Assembly: GCA_002733645.1 (NCBI GenBank)
Contig: NVWL01000009.1
Span: 47,799-111,798 of the forward strand
Direction of reading: 5' to 3'
DNA: 64,000 bases
Source of the DNA: Oceanobacter sp.
Lineage (GTDB): Bacteria > Pseudomonadota > Gammaproteobacteria > Pseudomonadales > Oceanobacteraceae
Made by a program: the position numbers and the translations under genes. The notes beneath the pieces were generated by a model. The model was not told where the DNA came from. It made no database searches and saw only the letters and a program-made list of their open reading frames with translations. Each line of letters begins with the position of its first letter. The stretch's first letter is position 1. Positions 44,990 through 54,003 of the stretch are shown piece by piece.

Positions 44990-45315
44990 CGCAACGCCGG
45001 TGAGTAACCGTTACTGACCTCCGACAACCGTTCAATAACACTCAACGGATTAGAGTCAAAACGCACACAAATAACACTTTTGTCCGCACAGATTCGCCTT
45101 ATCGAATGGATTCGACATTGACCAATGGTCTCCACGAGCCTGCCTTTTTCCATATCCACCACTAAAGTGAATTGCTTGTAGCGACCACTATCATCTCGTA
45201 ATTTCATCAATGATGATTCAGCAATCGTGCTTTGAAATCCCATCGGGGTGAGGTCATCAAGATCAACATTAATCTCAACCCCTGAATCATCTTTAAGCTT
45301 TAACTCAGTCTTCAT
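44980..45315 (-). CDS. Small PilZ-like protein
   Basis: About 111 residues from ATG 45315 (KTELKLKDDSGVEINVDLDD). The strand-rich pattern with DLDDLTPMGFQS and FTLVVDMEKGRLVETIGQCRIHSIRR resembles a PilZ-type beta barrel, but the RxxxR c-di-GMP motif is not evident, so ligand binding is doubtful. AAGG precedes ATG 45315; an upstream in-frame start would add eight residues. The 3' end overlaps yigZ by ten bases tail to tail. Confidence 0.5.
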   Translation of the reverse strand: MKTELKLKDDSGVEINVDLDDLTPMGFQSTIAESSLMKLRDDSGRYKQFTLVVDMEKGRLVETIGQCRIHSIRRICADKSVICVRFDSNPLSVIERLSEVSNGYSPALRQA

Positions 45316-45560
45316 AAGCCTTGCCAGCAAGTTGTACACATATTAGACAATAGACAACGCTGAAAGTTATGCAAAGTCAAGACACCAGTTCGGGCCACAT
45401 TAATTTTTGTGACCCCCTTAACCATTCAAAAGTAATACTGGCGCAAATTGTTGATTTTATTATAAATCTACACTTTTAATGGATAACCGCGCGGTTGCTG
45501 TTATACCCACGCAAAACTTGCGGTAGAATCCCCGCAAATTCTTCCAAAAGGCATATTTCA

Positions 45561-46076
45561 ATGCTCTCTTCTATTGGCCGTAGTGCTTGGTGTTATGCCG
45601 TTAGCGTATGTTGTCGCCCACATTTAGAGCTGCAAGCGGATGAAGATGGATTCGATATTGGCCCATGGAATAAGTTGATCAGTAAACTTGGCAACTACCT
45701 CAATGGCGAGCTCAAATCACACTCTAATCTTGAGCGTTTTTTTAACGAATTCATTGAGTCTCGTGAACAATACGAGCTCAGCGACTCTCTTAATGGGCGC
45801 ATTTCAGAATTGGCCTTTTCAGCAATCACCGGGGCCTTTGACGCATTAAATGATGACGAGTGTGATGATACTGACTTGATCTGTGCTTCCATGAACGACC
45901 TATACGACGAGCTGGATGAACTCGGCGGCGAATCTGGGCCTCTTCGCACGTATTGGCAAGAACTTGATCAAGAGTGGAAAGCGGCCTTAACCTCTACCAA
46001 GCAGCGTCCAATTGCCCGCGACATCATGAAATCACTCACAGAGACCGACGTATCTATGTTCGGACTGGAAGGTTAA
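45561..46076 (+). CDS. Hypothetical protein, 171 aa
   Basis: Acidic, mainly helical soluble protein. Not recognised as a named family. Notable are an early Cys pair (WCYAVSVCCRPH), the conserved-looking WNKLISKLGNYLNG and clusters of Asp/Glu (DDECDDTD, ELDELGGE). ATG 45561 is preferred (AAAAGG 12 bases upstream, MLSSIGRSAW) over 45495. It ends eight bases before rluA and is probably co-transcribed with it. Confidence 0.7.
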   Translation: MLSSIGRSAWCYAVSVCCRPHLELQADEDGFDIGPWNKLISKLGNYLNGELKSHSNLERFFNEFIESREQYELSDSLNGRISELAFSAITGAFDALNDDECDDTDLICASMNDLYDELDELGGESGPLRTYWQELDQEWKAALTSTKQRPIARDIMKSLTETDVSMFGLEG

Positions 46077-46084
46077 TCAATACA

Positions 46085-46747
46085 ATGAACACAAACACGT
46101 CACCAGCCAGCTTTGAGCACATCCCGAACGACAGCTTCAGAAGCCCGCTGTACATGGATGACTATATTGTTGTGATCAACAAGCCCCCCGGCCTTCTCAG
46201 CGTCCCAGGGCGAGTCATCAAAGATTCATGCGTCAGCCGCCTATCTGAGCGTTACGGTGAGATTTTGGTGATTCATCGGCTAGATCAAGACACTTCAGGA
46301 ATTTTGGTATTCGCACGCGACAAGGTCTCCCTGAACACCGTACAGCGTCAGTTTGAAGCGCAAACCACACGCAAAGTGTACGAAGCCGTTGTTAAAGGTG
46401 AAATCAACGCCAGCCATGGCTGCGTCAACCTGCCCATCATCGTCGACTGGCCTAACCGCCCCTTACAGATGATTAGCCACACCGATGGCCGTTATGCATT
46501 AACACGCTGGAAAAACCTAGGTCTAGAAAGTGGCAACACTCGTGTTGAATTGCACCCAAAAACAGGTCGCTCGCACCAACTACGCATTCACATGCAGCAA
46601 ATTGGCCATCCGATTGTGGGTGATACGTTATACGCCGGAGTAGGTGCTGAGCTAGAGCCGCGCCTGTGTTTACATGCTCGTGAACTGGATATAGATCATC
46701 CGCATACGGGTGAAAGAATGGAGTTTGTGCTGCCTGCCGAATTCTAA
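46085..46747 (+). CDS. rluA: RluA-type pseudouridine synthase (23S rRNA U746 / tRNA U32)
   Basis: 220 residues, the size of E. coli RluA and without an S4 domain. Motifs: DDYIVVINKPPGLLSVPGR, catalytic Asp in VIHRLDQDTSG near residue 65, LPIIVDWPNRPLQM and GRSHQLRIHMQQIGHPIVGDTLY. The DWPNRP motif is typical of RluA proper rather than RluC/RluD, supporting the dual rRNA/tRNA specificity. ATG 46085 is the natural start. It converges on the DUF1461 gene with a four-base overlap. Confidence 0.9.
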   Translation: MNTNTSPASFEHIPNDSFRSPLYMDDYIVVINKPPGLLSVPGRVIKDSCVSRLSERYGEILVIHRLDQDTSGILVFARDKVSLNTVQRQFEAQTTRKVYEAVVKGEINASHGCVNLPIIVDWPNRPLQMISHTDGRYALTRWKNLGLESGNTRVELHPKTGRSHQLRIHMQQIGHPIVGDTLYAGVGAELEPRLCLHARELDIDHPHTGERMEFVLPAEF

Positions 46748-47472
46748 TTCGGCAGAGCTGCTTTTCCGTTGCGCGTCATTCGCACTAACCAAGCCACAAA
46801 ACCAGCAAACAAGAATAGCCCTAGCCCAACTAAGGTAGCGCCGATACCACCAAACAGATCAGGCGCTTTCATCATGGTACTCATCAAGGAATCTTGATAG
46901 TAAAAGAACCATTGATGGTCATCCGGAAAGATCCACACATGCAGTTGGTAAAAGACATCCTTAGGTCCGACGATCAGCACGATCAAGCCGATCAAGCCGA
47001 GTAAGCTAGCAAACAAAATCCCCTGAGATTTCCACTGCACGGCAATGCGTCTACGTTGCAGAAACCAGACACCAAGAGCAGAGACCAACAAAGCCACTCC
47101 GCCAGCAATAGACAAAACATCCACAAGGTGTGCTACATCTTGTAGATGAACGATTTCAGGCTCGCGCAAGAGTCGCTTTTCACGCCCCAGTGCATCAGTG
47201 AAGCTTAGCTCACCAAGCCCTTGGCCTTGCTTATGAACCGCGTCGACGATGCCAGAAAACAAAACTATGTGCTCATCCCTATCTAGCGTCTGAAATCCTT
47301 TGATATAGCGGTTTCGTGGGCCGTACTTATCAATATGCTCTTCAATGCTTAACTGGTCATACCAAAAGCTATAACCGTAGTCGAAATAACGATGCAGCGT
47401 CCAGCTTGTCATCAGGGCGGCCAAAAGCCCTGACAGTAACACTAAACTCCACAATGCCTGTGAACGCTTCAT
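46744..47472 (-). CDS. DUF1461-family integral membrane protein
   Basis: 242 residues with four strong hydrophobic helices: 8-27 (LWSLVLLSGLLAALMTSWTL), ~115-135, ~150-168 (GILFASLLGLIGLIVLIVG) and ~212-232. Between helices 1 and 2 is a ~85-residue outside loop with FDYGYSFWYDQ and LSFTDALGREK, and another with WIFPDDHQWFFYYQDSLMSTMMKAPDLFG, which fit DUF1461 proteins. Function unknown. The stop overlaps rluA tail to tail. Confidence 0.68.
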   Translation of the reverse strand: MKRSQALWSLVLLSGLLAALMTSWTLHRYFDYGYSFWYDQLSIEEHIDKYGPRNRYIKGFQTLDRDEHIVLFSGIVDAVHKQGQGLGELSFTDALGREKRLLREPEIVHLQDVAHLVDVLSIAGGVALLVSALGVWFLQRRRIAVQWKSQGILFASLLGLIGLIVLIVGPKDVFYQLHVWIFPDDHQWFFYYQDSLMSTMMKAPDLFGGIGATLVGLGLFLFAGFVAWLVRMTRNGKAALPN

Positions 47473-47515
47473 TTGATTTAATCCACTTTTGTTTTTTATT
47501 GTTTTGTCTGCTGTA

Positions 47516-48427
47516 TTAGCACGCTTTAGAAACAGCCGAAGATAAAAATGTCGCCACCTCAGGTACTAACACCTGTGCCACGGCAGGCTCCATATGACAA
47601 TGATGGTGCCCAGCAATCTCAATAACGTCAGTGTTTTGTAGATACGCCATTCTAGCCTCAAACATAGCTTTGGGCACAATTCCTCCACTCGCTCGAACAG
47701 ACAACACAGGACACGTCACGGCAGACATCAACCCCTGCACCTGTCCTTCAGACATTCGCACCTTAGAGGCAATTTTAAGGCGCGGGTCTGTACTCCACTG
47801 CAAGCCTTGGCCTTTTATCTCAATAAGATTGCGGTGAACGAGCGGCTCTATATCGCCATGAGATAACTGAGGTGTCGCTTTACTGCGTGCCGTTACCGCT
47901 TGTTGAGTATTTTCAAACGAGCGTGACTCTCTGACGGTTCCGAGAGCTTCGATGCCTTGGCGTAGCTGTGAGGCAAAATCCCTATCCGCAGTGACTAATG
48001 GCCCGGGAGAATCAAGAATAACCAACGATTTTACGAACTCAGGAAAGGCAGCGGCCAAACAAAGAGCGACCGAAGCTCCCAGTGAGTGGGCGACCACGCT
48101 TATCGGAGCACCAACTCCCTGCAAAGACGTAATAAACTCAACCAGCTCACCGGTGTAATTCCAAATAGCATAATCACCACCATCAGGCTTCCAAGGCGAT
48201 TTTCCATGCCCCGGCAAGTCAATCGCAATCACAGGCGCAGTCTTGAGTTCACGCGCTAACATGGGCCCTAGCACGCTAAAGCTAGCAGCATTGTCGAGCC
48301 AACCATGAATAAGAACGATGGGAGTACCGGGGGCATCAAGGTTCCACGCTAGTCCTGACAAGTTAACCGCAGAGGTCATGCTTGCGCCTAGCGTGAGCCT
48401 ATCGCCGGATTTGAATTCAACGACCAC
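47516..48427 (-). CDS. Alpha/beta hydrolase
   Basis: 303-residue hydrolase with oxyanion region LIHGWLDNAASF near residue 38, nucleophile elbow VVAHSLGASVAL near 113, an acid Asp late in the chain and a final His in IEIAGHHHCHMEPAVA. GWLDN is common in esterase/MEST-like serine hydrolases. Its start lies inside the preceding hydrolase gene (11-base overlap), so the two are translated together and may act in one pathway. Substrate unknown. Confidence 0.88.
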   Translation of the reverse strand: MVVEFKSGDRLTLGASMTSAVNLSGLAWNLDAPGTPIVLIHGWLDNAASFSVLGPMLARELKTAPVIAIDLPGHGKSPWKPDGGDYAIWNYTGELVEFITSLQGVGAPISVVAHSLGASVALCLAAAFPEFVKSLVILDSPGPLVTADRDFASQLRQGIEALGTVRESRSFENTQQAVTARSKATPQLSHGDIEPLVHRNLIEIKGQGLQWSTDPRLKIASKVRMSEGQVQGLMSAVTCPVLSVRASGGIVPKAMFEARMAYLQNTDVIEIAGHHHCHMEPAVAQVLVPEVATFLSSAVSKAC

Positions 48428-49208
48428 CCGACAGCTCTCGCGCGACGTGATGTATTAGATCTGCTGTGCTCTCGGGCTGCTCCAGCGGAAACATGTGCCC
48501 ACCATCCGTCCACTTAACTTTCATCCCCAAACGCCCTTTCATAAATGCACCATTCAATCGTTTGAAGTATTCACTATTACGCCCCCCAATAACAGCGCCC
48601 GGTACCTTTAGGCGCCCCTGAAGATGGATATTATGGGGGATGGTACGCCAAATATTGGCTTCGCTTTGAGGGTCGAACAAGAGGTGTAATGTTCCGTCAC
48701 GCTCTTCTGTGCCACTGTTGATGTAATCGGCCAAGCAGCGTGGATCAAAATTGCGCATCAGTGACTTACCACTGAAATACGCTTGAGCTTCGTTAAAGTC
48801 AGCCCACTCTGTTTGACGCTCCTCAATGCGACGAATCGGAAAAATACGCTCATTCAAACGCGTCATTTTCAACAGTTTCATTCCTTGAGCTTGCCACGGC
48901 GTCATTACGGGCGAATCAAGCAGAATTAACGCTTTTACTAAATCAGGGCGACGCAGGGCAACCAAGAGACTGATGACTCCGCCAAGCGAATGCCCCACGG
49001 CAATTACTGGCTGATGAAAGCTAGTTTCAAAGTGATGAATCATTTCATCAATAAGGTGTGTCCAGTTATCGGTCACAGGATATGACGGATTATGCGCCAA
49101 CCGGTCAAGCGCATGGACTTTGTAATGTGCAGATAGACGATCAGCTAATACGTTGTAAGTACCACCAGTGAAGCCATTCGCGTGAGCAATATGAATAATG
49201 TCGTTCAT
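48417..49208 (-). CDS. Alpha/beta hydrolase
   Basis: 263-residue hydrolase. HANGFTGGTYNVLAD replaces the usual HG oxyanion motif, VGHSLGGVISLLVA is the nucleophile elbow near residue 73, LILLDSPVM follows, and the catalytic His is in WTDGGHMFPLEQPE near 246. First gene of a two-hydrolase unit. Two different adjacent hydrolases suggest diverged functions rather than a recent duplication. Substrate unknown. Confidence 0.88.
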   Translation of the reverse strand: MNDIIHIAHANGFTGGTYNVLADRLSAHYKVHALDRLAHNPSYPVTDNWTHLIDEMIHHFETSFHQPVIAVGHSLGGVISLLVALRRPDLVKALILLDSPVMTPWQAQGMKLLKMTRLNERIFPIRRIEERQTEWADFNEAQAYFSGKSLMRNFDPRCLADYINSGTEERDGTLHLLFDPQSEANIWRTIPHNIHLQGRLKVPGAVIGGRNSEYFKRLNGAFMKGRLGMKVKWTDGGHMFPLEQPESTADLIHHVARELSGGR

Positions 49209-49364
49209 AAAAATTCGTAACTATTTTACCTATCAAGGCGTCAAGCTACCTGCATAGGTTAAGCAACTCAAGGTGAAAAGCGTTCTGAAATCAGTCATTT
49301 AGCGTTTTTTAAGGCAAATTTGGAGCAAAACGCCACCACGAGAATAATCATAGGTACCCACCCC

Positions 49365-49835
49365 TTAAAACTCTAAGCCCGGATACCAAGTTTTACTCAC
49401 TCGCATACAACCACGCGCGATCAAATCACCTTCTAACACCCAGCATTCCGCCGTCGACCAAGGTTGATCATAAACCTCACCATCAACCATTACGGCCGCT
49501 AGGCGCCCCACTAAGGGTAAGTGCGAGACCACAATCAGATTGTCGAATTCACCTGTTAAAATATCTGCCAGAGCGAGCGGGTCTGAATCGGGCCGGAGTA
49601 AGGTTGACGTCTGAATGACACTCTTTGAATGCTTGGAAATCGCCTCAGCTGTTTCCTGAGCACGCAGATAGGGGCTACTCATAACAATACTTGCCTCTGC
49701 CCCCAGCACGCACTGAGTAAGCCACTGACCAGCAAGATCTGCTTGCGCCTTGCCTTCCTCCGTTAACGTTCGGGCGGCATCATTATCCAGCCCCATAACG
49801 GCCGTGCCATGCCGTACAATTACCAGTCGAGCCAT
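49365..49835 (-). CDS. sixA: Phosphohistidine phosphatase SixA
   Basis: 156-residue histidine phosphatase. It starts LVIVRHGTAVMG with the RHG phospho-acceptor His at residue 8; the second conserved His is in NLIVVSHLPLVGRLA, and TEEGKAQADLAGQWL and SSPYLRAQETAEAI complete the pattern. SixA acts on phosphorylated HPt domains or on the nitrogen phosphotransferase system. It follows gpsA by 49 bases on the same strand, a common neighbourhood in pseudomonads and relatives. Confidence 0.92.
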   Translation of the reverse strand: MARLVIVRHGTAVMGLDNDAARTLTEEGKAQADLAGQWLTQCVLGAEASIVMSSPYLRAQETAEAISKHSKSVIQTSTLLRPDSDPLALADILTGEFDNLIVVSHLPLVGRLAAVMVDGEVYDQPWSTAECWVLEGDLIARGCMRVSKTWYPGLEF

Positions 49836-49884
49836 GTGTTTCCAACCTCATACTCACACGCCCCAAGGCCGTTGAGCTTTGTTA

Positions 49885-50910
49885 TTAGATTTTGTGATGA
49901 GGCAAAGCGAATTCAACATCTGAAGCAAAAGCCCCCGACATCAATCCTCGTGCTATATCTTTTGGGTTCGCGTCATTGAACAGTATTTCATAAGCGCCCA
50001 TCACCAGAGGCATATATATATCAAGTTCGACAGCTTTTTCCCTGACATAGCGCAGGGTATTCACCCCTTCTGCCACCTCACCCAACTCATCAACCGACTC
50101 TTCTAATGATTGCCCACTGCCAATGGCGTAACCAACACGGTAGTTGCGGCTCAATGGCGACATACAAGTCACCACCAAATCGCCAACACCTGCCAGTCCC
50201 AAAAAGGTAAGTGGGTTAGCACCCATTGCCTGAGCAAAACGACTCATCTCAGCTAATGAGCGCGTAATAATCATGGCCTTGGTATTTTCGCCCATACCCA
50301 ACGCAGCAATAAACCCGGAAACAATAGCGTAAATATTTTTTAACGCCCCACCTAGCTCAACGCCAAATAAATCATCAGAGGCATAAACACGAAAATAACT
50401 GCAGCTAAGTGACTCCTGAAGATTACGACGTAACTCACTGTTTTTACTGGCAATTACCGTAGCCGCCAATTCGCGTTTGGCGATTTCCTTGGCGAGGTTC
50501 GGCCCACTAATAACAGCCACGGGATTATTCGGACAAAGCTCTTCGAGCACCTGGCTCATCAGCAAAAAACCCTCAGGTTCTATGCCCTTTGTGGTGCTCA
50601 CCAAGGCTTGAGTTGGTTTAAGGTTTGGCGCGAAACTAGAGACAACCTGACGCACAAATTTACTCGGCACAGACACAAATACAATGTCTGCATCCGTCAC
50701 GGCCTCATCAAGGTTTGTGGTCGCCACTAATGTTTCGTTAAGTTTTACACCCGGAAGGTACGCTGGGTTTTCATGGCGCTCATTAATTGCAGTCGCCACC
50801 TCAACATTGCGCATCCACTGGCGAACCTCTACACCATTGTCCGCCAGAATATTAGCCACAACGGTACCAAAGCTACCGCCACCAATGACTGCAGCACGCT
50901 TAATCGTCAC
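49885..50910 (-). CDS. gpsA: Glycerol-3-phosphate dehydrogenase [NAD(P)+] GpsA
   Basis: About 341 residues. It reduces dihydroxyacetone phosphate to sn-glycerol-3-phosphate for phospholipid synthesis. Rossmann motif AAVIGGGSFGTVVANILAD, SVPSKFVRQV, the family signature GPNLAKEIA and catalytic Lys in ELGGALKNIYAI near 193, and GLAGVGDLVVTC. GTG 50910 is chosen because GGGGG stands five bases upstream; the TTG at 50922 inside that G run is unlikely. Located downstream of the STAS gene with a 36-base gap. Confidence 0.94.
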   Translation of the reverse strand: MTIKRAAVIGGGSFGTVVANILADNGVEVRQWMRNVEVATAINERHENPAYLPGVKLNETLVATTNLDEAVTDADIVFVSVPSKFVRQVVSSFAPNLKPTQALVSTTKGIEPEGFLLMSQVLEELCPNNPVAVISGPNLAKEIAKRELAATVIASKNSELRRNLQESLSCSYFRVYASDDLFGVELGGALKNIYAIVSGFIAALGMGENTKAMIITRSLAEMSRFAQAMGANPLTFLGLAGVGDLVVTCMSPLSRNYRVGYAIGSGQSLEESVDELGEVAEGVNTLRYVREKAVELDIYMPLVMGAYEILFNDANPKDIARGLMSGAFASDVEFALPHHKI

Positions 50911-50946
50911 AATTACCCCCAAGCAGGTAAGAAATTTTAAAAGTAT

Positions 50947-51432
50947 TTATCGTCCAGCTTCGAGCGTATCAACCAGCTCGCGGAACGTCTCTTCATTTTT
51001 AAGATTTAAACTCATCAGCACTTTGTGCGCCTCAATGACTTGTTCACGCGCACACTCTTCATCTACCGACTCAGCTGCCCATTTTTCAAAACACGCCTCA
51101 TCAGGGATGGCACTATCAACAATATGAAACACCTGATCAAAGCCCATGCTCAATAAAATACGAGTAATACTCGGATTTGGGCTACTGATGGTGGGGGTGA
51201 TATCGAACTTTTCACGACAGAGAATAGAGATTTTAGCGAGCTGCCCCAAGGTTGTGCTATCAACGCCGTCGGCAGCTTCCAAGTCAACAATGACGTTATG
51301 AAAATCACCTTTAGCGAGAAACTCTTCAACATAACGCTCGAGTGTTGAGCAAAGATTTAAGCGCACATCTCCACTCAAGCGCACAACGTGTACGCCATTT
51401 TCAAACGCGACCTCAACAACACCTGATGTCAT
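50947..51432 (-). CDS. STAS-domain anti-sigma factor antagonist
   Basis: 161 residues; the first ~100 are a STAS domain with VDLEAADGVDSTTLGQLAKIS, the DSxxxG phosphorylatable Ser region, followed by a helical tail rich in Glu. In pseudomonads such proteins (RssC/HsbA type) are switched by a kinase and by the phosphatase response regulator that lies next to them, controlling an anti-sigma factor or diguanylate cyclase. The start overlaps the stop of the upstream response regulator by four bases. Confidence 0.9.
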   Translation of the reverse strand: MTSGVVEVAFENGVHVVRLSGDVRLNLCSTLERYVEEFLAKGDFHNVIVDLEAADGVDSTTLGQLAKISILCREKFDITPTISSPNPSITRILLSMGFDQVFHIVDSAIPDEACFEKWAAESVDEECAREQVIEAHKVLMSLNLKNEETFRELVDTLEAGR

Positions 51433-52601
51433 AAGCTGCCTCGACTGACGGTGGCAATGGCAATGTCATCCGGAACCTCAGAATGCTCCGCTACGCCGGC
51501 TAAAGTCCAAATATTTTCTAGATTTCCCTTAGCCTTCGACGCCATCACTAAAAGCGCCTGCTCTTTCTTATTCAAGGACGATTCCGACATAATTTCCAGT
51601 ATTCCGTCTGAAAACATCATAAGACTGAACACCGAGGGAATTGTCACCGTGGCTCGTTTGTATACGGCATCTTTAAATAACCCCACCGGCATACCACGAC
51701 CTTCCAGATACTCAGCCTTGCCCGGAGTCACTAAAATAGGCATCGGAAAATGACCACCTACGCTGTAACAGAGTTCGCCGGTCGACAGTGTTAGCACGGC
51801 ATAGAAGATGGTGAGGTGCTTATCTAACTCTGATGCCAGCAATTCGGCATTAATTCGAGAAAGTACCAACTCGGGTGACAATAAATCGTCACTCGAACCA
51901 CGCAGATAATTGCGACGTAGACGATATGTGAGGTTTTTCAGCAGCACGGTGACAAATGCCGATGATGCCCCGTGTCCAGAGACATCCGCGATATAAAGCA
52001 CCATACGGTCATCATCGACTTCGATAAAGTCTAGAAAATCGCCACTAAGCATCAGCGATGGAAGAATACGGTGATTGCAACGTACGTCTTGCAACTCGAA
52101 AGGCTCTGGGAGCATGCGCAGCTGCGCCTGACGGCCTGCTTGCTGGTCAGCTCTTAGCTCATCCAATCCGAGCTTAAGTTCGCGATTGGTGATTTCTAGG
52201 TGATCTCGATAGGCTTTATTTTCTTTTGCGAGCGTTTGACGCTCTAACGCTTTGCGCAGTGCGTGTGCGAGCATCTCCATATCGAGAACCGGCTTCACCA
52301 AAAAATCATCCGCTCCTAGGCGTAGAGCACGAACAACGTCCTCCATAACCCCGGCTCCAGACACCACAATGACAGGCAAGTCTGGAAAGCTGGATTTAAT
52401 ACGCTCAAGTAACTCAATGCCATACATACCGGGCATTTTGAGGTCGCAGATGACGGCATCAGGAGTGTGCTCTGAGAGGATCTCAAGTGCCTGAACAGCA
52501 TTACAAGCTGACAGCATTTGATAATCACAGTCATCGAGATAGGCAACAAAGCTGTCGCGAACCATCGAATCGTCATCAATGACCAGCACGGTCGCGGTCA
52601 T
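51429..52601 (-). CDS. Response regulator with PP2C-type (RsbU/SpoIIE) phosphatase domain
   Basis: 390 residues. Receiver domain at 1-125: VLVIDDDSMVRDSFVAYL acidic pocket, phospho-acceptor Asp in VICDLKMPGMYG near 54, VVVSGAG and the conserved Lys in FLVKPVLDMEML near 104. A short coiled coil follows (KENKAYRDHLEITNREL), then a PPM phosphatase domain from ~165: SGDFLDFIEVDDDRMVLYIADVSGHGASSAF and MMFSDGILE, with the metal-binding Asp residues present. It would dephosphorylate the adjacent STAS protein when phosphorylated (HsbR/RssB type). Confidence 0.92.
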   Translation of the reverse strand: MTATVLVIDDDSMVRDSFVAYLDDCDYQMLSACNAVQALEILSEHTPDAVICDLKMPGMYGIELLERIKSSFPDLPVIVVSGAGVMEDVVRALRLGADDFLVKPVLDMEMLAHALRKALERQTLAKENKAYRDHLEITNRELKLGLDELRADQQAGRQAQLRMLPEPFELQDVRCNHRILPSLMLSGDFLDFIEVDDDRMVLYIADVSGHGASSAFVTVLLKNLTYRLRRNYLRGSSDDLLSPELVLSRINAELLASELDKHLTIFYAVLTLSTGELCYSVGGHFPMPILVTPGKAEYLEGRGMPVGLFKDAVYKRATVTIPSVFSLMMFSDGILEIMSESSLNKKEQALLVMASKAKGNLENIWTLAGVAEHSEVPDDIAIATVSRGSL

Positions 52602-52820
52602 TCGTCTCTCCTAAGGTACAGATAATGCGCGAACACTACCCTCATATTTGAGGTCACGCAACGGAAAATACGGGATTGTCATAAGCGGCCACCGACTCAA
52701 CTTAACTGGCACGTTCAATGCTTAATAACTCAATGTCATAGCAGTGCGACAAAAAATAATAACTTCGCGCGCAATCGCGCCAATATCCGTACCTATACTG
52801 GTACAACGGGAGCAACGACA

Positions 52821-53123
52821 ATGCAGCCGATTTCTAGACGATACGAAGAGAAGCGCAAATACATCCGCATGAACGTTGATGCACCTGCGCGACTCACCAC
52901 GCCTGATGGCAATAACCTGCACGTCACCTGCGTTGATCTCAGTAGCCATGGGGTGCAAATTGAAATGCATGAGCTACCAGAATTCGGCATGGAAGCGAAC
53001 TTCACACTAGAACCCGGTGGCGGCCCCATCACACCACTCCAGGCACGCATAAAGTTCTGCCGAATTGAAACCGTTGACGAACAAACATTTAGAGCCGGGG
53101 CAACAATAGAGGAACTGGTGTAG
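52821..53123 (+). CDS. PilZ-domain protein
   Basis: 100-residue single-domain PilZ protein, likely a c-di-GMP receptor: RRYEEKRKYIRMNVDAPARL contains the RxxxR motif and VDLSSHGVQIEM the D/NxSxxG motif, with a C-terminal GATIEEL strand. Divergent from the response regulator across a 219-base gap, an arrangement also known in pseudomonads, so it is probably linked to the partner-switching output. Confidence 0.92.
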   Translation: MQPISRRYEEKRKYIRMNVDAPARLTTPDGNNLHVTCVDLSSHGVQIEMHELPEFGMEANFTLEPGGGPITPLQARIKFCRIETVDEQTFRAGATIEELV

Positions 53124-53163
53124 CACGAAGGCTTGATGACGCTACGTTGCTACGACCGGTAAC

Positions 53164-53192
53164 AAAAAGCCGCCAGTAAAGGCGGCTTTTTT
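53164..53192. terminator. Bidirectional intrinsic terminator between the PilZ gene and nfuA
   Basis: AAAAAGCCGCC / GGCGGCTTTTT with loop AGTAAA. A-run on one side and T-run on the other make it work for both converging genes. Confidence 0.93.
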
Positions 53193-53212
53193 GCTACATC
53201 CGAACAACAATC

Positions 53213-53803
53213 TTACTTAAAGTAAGCATTGTCCGTTTGTGTGTGGTCGGTCACATCTCGAACACTCGTCACTTCAGGTACTTTAGCAACTAAAGTTGAC
53301 TCAACGCCATCTTTGAGTGTCATGTCGACCGCGCTACAACCCTGACAGCCGCCGCCAAATTTCAAAATAGCCACACCATCGTCGGTTAACTCAACCAAAC
53401 TCACTTCACCACCGTGAGATGCAAGTCCAGGATTAATCTCGGTGTACAGAAGATAATTGATACGCTCATCAACCGGACTATCCGCCGATACCTTAGGCAT
53501 CTTGGCATTCGGTGCCTTAATGGTTAGCTGACCACCCATGCGATCTTTAGCAAAGTCAATTTTAGACTCTTCTAGATAAGGAATGCTCATTGCTTCAATA
53601 TAAACACGGAGTTTATCCATCGCCTGCAGCTCATCCGTAGGGTTCACCTCTTCCGGGCGGCAGTACGCCAAGCAGGTTTCCGCATAACGGGTGCCTGGCT
53701 GGGTAATGAAAATTCGAACCGACATACCTTCAACAGTCTGCTTGTCTAGCAACTCTGCAAGGTACACTTCGGCATCCGGCGTAATATCGACGTAAGTAGC
53801 CAT
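53213..53803 (-). CDS. nfuA: Fe-S biogenesis protein NfuA
   Basis: 196-residue Fe-S carrier. The N-terminal degenerate A-type domain ([40 protein letters not shown]) lacks the usual cysteine set, and the C-terminal NifU domain holds the cluster-binding CxxC in [18 protein letters not shown] near 150. ATG 53803 is chosen because GAGGGAG is five bases upstream; the longer open frame adds 33 unrelated residues. It shares a terminator with the PilZ gene and lies back to back with metH. Confidence 0.94.
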   Translation of the reverse strand: MATYVDITPDAEVYLAELLDKQTVEGMSVRIFITQPGTRYAETCLAYCRPEEVNPTDELQAMDKLRVYIEAMSIPYLEESKIDFAKDRMGGQLTIKAPNAKMPKVSADSPVDERINYLLYTEINPGLASHGGEVSLVELTDDGVAILKFGGGCQGCSAVDMTLKDGVESTLVAKVPEVTSVRDVTDHTQTDNAYFK

Positions 53804-54003
53804 GTGACTCCCTCTATAAACTGGCGGCCATTGTACCGGATACGCCCACCATGCGAAATACCCAAGCGTTTTACTCAGGAAACATTCCATCTTGAAATTC
53901 ACTCAAGTCAACGCGAGCAGCGCTAGAGGACAAGCGCGAGGCGCTCTGGTACACTTTGCCGCCATTTTCATGTCAAATATTCTGTAGCGATAAGAGCCAA
54001 ACG

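Noticed and set aside
53804..53902. 33-residue N-terminal extension of NfuA
   Set aside because: The extension is unlike the family and ATG 53803 has a strong GAGGGAG ribosome-binding site at the right distance.
53804..54003. Cobalamin or SAM-family riboswitch before metH
   Set aside because: No B12-box-like block or ordered stems were recognised in the 200-base leader.
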